In this document: piece after piece, positions 61,935 through 64,000 of the stretch
Layout of the letters: every line of letters begins with the position of its first letter
How positions within the stretch are numbered: position 1 is the stretch's first letter
DNA from: Paenibacillus rhizosphaerae
GTDB lineage: Bacteria; Bacillota; Bacilli; Paenibacillales; Paenibacillaceae
Reading direction: 5' to 3'
DNA: 64,000 nucleotides
Assembly (NCBI RefSeq): GCF_014192015.1
Contig: NZ_JACHXJ010000002.1
Location: forward strand, 868,001 to 932,000
The notes under the pieces: generated by a model
Told to the model about the DNA's origin: nothing
Databases searched by the model: none
Seen by the model: the letters and a program-made list of their open reading frames with translations, nothing else
Translations under genes and position numbers: made by a program

Positions 61935-62612
61935 ATGAAGATGGACAAAGGACAGCGTCTGGTCATGATCGGCGATTCGATTACGGACTGCGAGCGTAAA
62001 TTTCCTTACGGGGAAGGATTGTTTCAAGGTGTAGGCAAAGGGTATGTATCGCTGGTGGACACTCTGCTTCAGACGGCGTATCCGGAGCTGAACCTTCGGG
62101 TTACGAACATGGGGATCGGCGGCAATACGGTCAGGGATTTGAAAGCAAGATGGCAAACGGACGTGCTGGATTTAAAGCCGGATTGGCTGTCCATCATGAT
62201 CGGCATCAATGACGTGTGGCGGCAGTTCGACCAGCCGGCGATTCCGGAATCGCATGTGCTGTTGGAAGAGTATGAACACACGTTGTTGGAACTGGCAGAG
62301 CAGGCGCTCCCCGGCCTGAAAGGGCTTGTCATCATGACTCCGTTCTATATCGAACCAAACGCCGAGGATGGGATGAGACGGCGGATGGATGAGTACGGCC
62401 GGGCGGCCCAAAGGGCTGCCAAGCGCGTAGGAGCACTATTCGTGGACACGCAGGCGGTATTTGAGCCGATGTTTGGTTATGTGCATCCTACCGCCATCGC
62501 ATCAGACCGGGTACACCCGAGCTTAACCGGCCACATGCTGATCGCACGCGCCTTCCTGCAGGCGATTGGCTTCGATTGGAAGCGTATGAGCGGTGAGGTT
62601 AGCATGCGATAA
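61935..62612 (+). CDS. SGNH/GDSL-family esterase
   Basis: ATG at 61935 follows GGGAGGAACGG; an ATG at 61917 overlaps that site. The 225-residue hydrolase has block I MIGDSITD (nucleophile Ser), block II NMGIGGNT, block III GINDVWRQF and block V DRVHPSLTGH, and no signal peptide. Such enzymes remove acetyl or other acyl groups from sugars, for example rhamnogalacturonan or xylan acetyl esters. It starts 39 bp after the alpha-mannosidase and is the last gene of the glycan operon, so a sugar-deacetylating role inside the cell is likely. Confidence 0.88.
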   Translation: MKMDKGQRLVMIGDSITDCERKFPYGEGLFQGVGKGYVSLVDTLLQTAYPELNLRVTNMGIGGNTVRDLKARWQTDVLDLKPDWLSIMIGINDVWRQFDQPAIPESHVLLEEYEHTLLELAEQALPGLKGLVIMTPFYIEPNAEDGMRRRMDEYGRAAQRAAKRVGALFVDTQAVFEPMFGYVHPTAIASDRVHPSLTGHMLIARAFLQAIGFDWKRMSGEVSMR

Positions 62613-62688
62613 TCGTCAGGATCCGAACAGGATCAGAGTAAAGCATCGGCGGGTGAACCCGTTGACTAAGGTGTAAATATATCACCAT

Positions 62689-62714
62689 ATGAAAATTTCA
62701 CAATAAACACAGGT
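62689..62714. repeat. Dispersed intergenic motif, copy B
   Basis: CATATGAAAATTTCACAATA and flanks resemble copies A (49143) and C (63319), with a few changes. Confidence 0.4.
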
Positions 62715-62718
62715 TAAA

Positions 62719-62752
62719 GGCGAGCGTATTTCATACGCTTGCCTCTTCCTGC
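62719..62752 (+). terminator. Hairpin ending the glycan operon
   Basis: GGCGAGCGTA and TACGCTTGCC form an 11-bp stem (one G-U) with a very short loop. The tail is TC-rich rather than a pure T-run, so termination efficiency is uncertain. Confidence 0.55.
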
Positions 62753-62848
62753 TTATATACTCCGGTTTATGTACTGATGGCTAAAATGGTCATGTTTCTT
62801 TGGCGCCGATCCTCCTATAATCATGTACAAAGAATTGGAGGAGGAACC

Positions 62849-63292
62849 ATGATGGAGAGCGAAACTTCTTACGGTTTTGGATGGTATCTGAAGGAAACGG
62901 ATCAAGCCATGACGCGTTATATGGATCGGTCCTTGGTAAAGATCGGCCTGACCCGTTTTCATTGGCAGATCATGAACCGGATCCACCTGAGCGGCTTGGC
63001 CGTCAAAGAAAAGCTGTATGCCCGCCATTATCTCGGAGCCGATGAATTCAATGAAGTCATCGATTCCTTGGTCCGCAGGGGATGGGTGTATATCGTTGAA
63101 CCAGCGGAACCTGGCGAAACCAAGTTGCAGTTCACGGATGCCGGCGAGAACATGTATGCTGAGGTGGCCGCAACGGTGAAGGAAGCCGCCGTCCAAATGT
63201 TTGCGCCGATCACGAAGCAAGAATACGGAACAACGGTGAACGTGCTCAACCGCTTGATCCAACACATGAACGCAACGGGCACTGAGGACTAA
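62849..63292 (+). CDS. MarR-family transcriptional regulator
   Basis: ATG at 62849 follows GGAGGAGG; 147 residues. The wH core is readable: TRFHWQIMNRIHLSGLAVKEKL, then ADEFNEVIDSLVRRGWVYIV and the wing PGETKLQFTDAGENMY, followed by a C-terminal dimerisation helix. The helix-turn-helix is less canonical than in MarR itself. A TATAAT box at 62816-62821 probably serves it. It stands alone between the glycan operon and a PucR-type gene; targets unknown. Confidence 0.78.
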   Translation: MMESETSYGFGWYLKETDQAMTRYMDRSLVKIGLTRFHWQIMNRIHLSGLAVKEKLYARHYLGADEFNEVIDSLVRRGWVYIVEPAEPGETKLQFTDAGENMYAEVAATVKEAAVQMFAPITKQEYGTTVNVLNRLIQHMNATGTED

Positions 63293-63318
63293 CCATTCTA
63301 ATTATGTTAATAAAACAA

Positions 63319-63347
63319 TATATGAAAAATTCACAACAGAAACATGA
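63319..63347. repeat. Dispersed intergenic motif, copy C
   Basis: ATATGAAAAATTCACAACAG and the next bases differ from copy A by one base over about 24 bp. It lies after the MarR-type gene. Confidence 0.55.
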
Positions 63348-63447
63348 GTAATGCGTACCTAGGCTATGCCCACCTGAACCATCCCTCCTGCGGATCTATC
63401 CTGGAGAAAAGGCGGCTTGCGCCTGACACCTGCCGCCATTTCGCAAT

Positions 63448-63486
63448 AGCATCCCCTGACCGGAGCGGCGGTTCTAAGGGGATGCT
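63448..63486. terminator. Hairpin between MarR-type and PucR-type genes (convergent)
   Basis: AGCATCCCCT and AGGGGATGCT pair perfectly over 10 bp around a 19-nt loop; the flanking T-content is low on both sides. Confidence 0.5.
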
Positions 63487-63544
63487 TGTTTGCGATTAAC
63501 TGCTTGCGGGTCAGGGGGAACGCTCCGACCGCCCGGTTCCCCGC

Positions 63545-64000
63545 TTACGTCCGCAGCATATCCCGGAACATCAGGACCAGTTTCATCCGCAACAGGTGGT
63601 GATAATCCTTGAAGTCGATCTGAAGCAGCTCGCTGATTTTCTCGAGCCGGTAGGCGGCAGTGTTGCGGTGAATGAACAGCTGCTTGGCGGTTTCGTGGAT
63701 CTGTCCGTTGTTCGCCATGTATAGCTCCAGCGTTCGCAGCAACTCTTGGGCGGAGTCGGGTGCCCGGTCCAGAAGCGGAGCCAATGCCATTTCGACGAAC
63801 TGCCGCATTTTATGAACCGGAACGGATTGGAAAATGTAAGAAATTTCCACGTTGGCAAACTCGACGACGAGCGCGTCCAGGTTGAGCCGGGCAGCTGTGT
63901 CCCGGGCGTGCTGGCATTCACGGTAAGCGGCTTCCAGCTGGTCGGGCCGTGTTTTAGCATGGCTCACCGTCATGTGCAGATGCCCGCCGGCTTTGGCGGC
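63545..64000 (-). CDS. PucR-type transcriptional regulator, C-terminal part (5' end outside window)
   Basis: The frame runs off the right edge and ends at 63545; 151 residues are visible. The last 60 residues, LLRTLELYMANNGQIHETAKQLFIHRNTAAYRLEKISELL, form the PucR C-terminal helix-turn-helix of purine-catabolism and CdaR/sugar-diacid regulators. The visible upstream part belongs to a GGDEF-like or GAF-like middle domain (HLHMTVSHAKTRPDQLEAAYREC). The sensor domain and regulated genes lie outside the window. Confidence 0.9.
   Translation of the reverse strand, partial: AAKAGGHLHMTVSHAKTRPDQLEAAYRECQHARDTAARLNLDALVVEFANVEISYIFQSVPVHKMRQFVEMALAPLLDRAPDSAQELLRTLELYMANNGQIHETAKQLFIHRNTAAYRLEKISELLQIDFKDYHHLLRMKLVLMFRDMLRT

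Noticed and set aside
1..64000. CRISPR arrays, tRNA, rRNA, insertion sequences, phage or defence-island genes
   Set aside because: Looked for on both strands; no regularly spaced repeats, clover-leaf sequences, transposases or known defence genes were recognised by eye.

Overview
The window looks like chromosomal DNA of a Paenibacillus-type member of the Bacillales. The grounds are strong GGAGG ribosome binding sites with many TTG/GTG starts, Bacillus-like cre boxes, a XerS-type recombinase, DUF4247/DUF4178/DUF350/PspA neighbours, a LysM-3D wall protein behind a c-di-AMP (ydaO) riboswitch, and abundant carbohydrate ABC transporters and glycosidases. The taxon is inferred from gene content; no rRNA, tRNA, CRISPR array, insertion sequence or phage gene was recognised.

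Layout. 1-4.2 kb: pyruvate dehydrogenase operon (end of pdhA, pdhB, pdhC, pdhD) with a strong terminator. 4.4-8.7 kb: AraC regulator followed by a cre-preceded sugar ABC operon (lipoprotein and two permeases). 8.9-12.5 kb: thyA-dfrA, gltD and a GNAT acetyltransferase. 12.5-15.3 kb: a regulator with two MerR-like segments, divergent from a DrrAB-like export ABC pair. 15.6-20.9 kb: topoisomerase III, then an ArsR/HAD pair divergent from an MFS transporter. 21-25.3 kb: a tight cluster of an orphan ABC ATPase, an FG-GAP-like lipoprotein, an OmpR regulator and a histidine kinase. 25.3-32.2 kb: glycogen genes glgC (minus strand) and glgBA, plus a cytoplasmic GH13 amylase with a 24-bp palindromic operator candidate. 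32.6-35 kb: polar amino-acid ABC transporter. 35.2-38.2 kb: c-di-AMP riboswitch and LysM-3D protein, a polysaccharide deacetylase, and an old yellow enzyme. 38.4-41 kb: PspA/DUF350/DUF4178/DUF4247 envelope module. 41.1-45.9 kb: moeA-mobB, xerS, a GNAT and an aldo/keto reductase.

46-62.6 kb is the most distinctive part. It starts with a recombination scar: an AraC 3' remnant facing a truncated, frameshifted solute-binding protein gene. A glycan-utilisation locus follows: GH35 beta-galactosidase, GntR-LacI-type regulator with TAGTATAC operator candidates, LplB/LplC-type permeases with a large binding lipoprotein, two tandem secreted paralogues of unrecognised family, a TIM-barrel sugar isomerase, a GH38 alpha-mannosidase and an SGNH esterase. 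The simplest reading is that the secreted pair binds or cleaves an outside polysaccharide, the ABC system imports oligosaccharides, and cytoplasmic GH35/GH38/SGNH enzymes finish the breakdown. The window ends with a MarR regulator and the 3' part of a PucR-type regulator.
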